Assembly: GCA_900128585.1 (NCBI GenBank)
Contig: LT642260.1
Span: forward strand, 1-27,460
Direction of reading: 5' to 3'
Source of the DNA: Stramenopiles sp. TOSAG23-3
Lineage: Eukaryota > Sar
DNA length: 27,460 nt
Part shown: piece after piece, positions 27,272 to 27,460 of the stretch
Numbering within the stretch: the stretch's first letter is position 1
How the letters are laid out: the number at the start of each line of letters is the position of its first letter
Notes under the pieces: model-generated
The model's database searches: none
Seen by the model: only the letters and a program-made list of their open reading frames with translations
Told to the model about the DNA's origin: nothing
Position numbers and translations under genes: made by a program

Positions 27272-27460
27272 GATTGGAGAGTGGTTCGAAAGAGTGGCCC
27301 CAAAAAAATTCCTTCCTTCTTAATCTTCTTTATTCAACTTTTGTCAGAAAACCTCAAAAATTATTTTCAAATTCATTCAATACATACAATCGTTCTATAG
27401 CTATCCATCCCTCGACAAAAAAGACACAAAAAAAGATATATTTTAATAATAATAAATAAT
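27272..27460. other. 5' flank of the ankyrin gene
   Basis: AT-rich at its far end, with a TTCCTTCCTTCTT run near 27310-27322 and no recognisable gene. It should contain the promoter or 5' UTR of the ankyrin gene. Confidence 0.5.

Overview
This is a nuclear segment from a eukaryote that builds cilia or flagella. It is probably a unicellular protist with few introns. The evidence is a CEP120-type centriole protein, an IFT80 subunit, a U2 snRNP A' protein, a kinesin and one gene split by two GTAAGT...AG introns. Coding regions have a balanced base composition. The DNA between genes is very AT-rich and full of CTT/GAA, AAC and TA simple repeats. I see no bacterial operon features, tRNA, rRNA, transposon or virus. 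The lineage cannot be fixed from this sequence alone.

Layout, left to right. A minus-strand gene runs from 2201 off the left edge and encodes an ALKBH5-like AlkB dioxygenase. Minus-strand 7175-2961 encodes a 1404-residue M16 zinc peptidase with three N-terminal membrane segments. A 2-kb divergent spacer (7176-9221) holds a 472-nt pyrimidine tract and a G-quadruplex candidate. Then come plus-strand CEP120 (9222-12428) and a plus-strand C-terminal-motor kinesin with an N-terminal membrane hairpin and ankyrin repeats (13544-16504). Minus-strand 17795-16734 encodes a PhyH-family 2OG dioxygenase, convergent with the kinesin. A divergent spacer with purine/pyrimidine inverted repeats follows. Plus-strand 18700-21222 encodes a secreted-topology membrane protein with two tandem EF-hand/SAM/FN3-like modules whose SAM domain closely resembles STIM. 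Plus-strand U2A' (21780-22589) converges with minus-strand IFT80 (25163-22860). A minus-strand ankyrin-repeat gene with two introns (27271-26422) ends the window.

The genes do not form one pathway. CEP120 (centriole and basal body) and IFT80 (IFT-B) share a ciliary role, and the kinesin may also act on microtubules. Two unrelated 2-oxoglutarate/Fe(II) oxygenases are present. The most unusual loci are the duplicated STIM-like Ca2+-sensor candidate, the membrane-anchored ankyrin kinesin-14 and the large ALKBH5-like protein. Starts were placed at the first in-frame ATG. For five genes (CEP120, kinesin, PhyH, U2A', IFT80) the open frame extends further upstream but has no ATG there.
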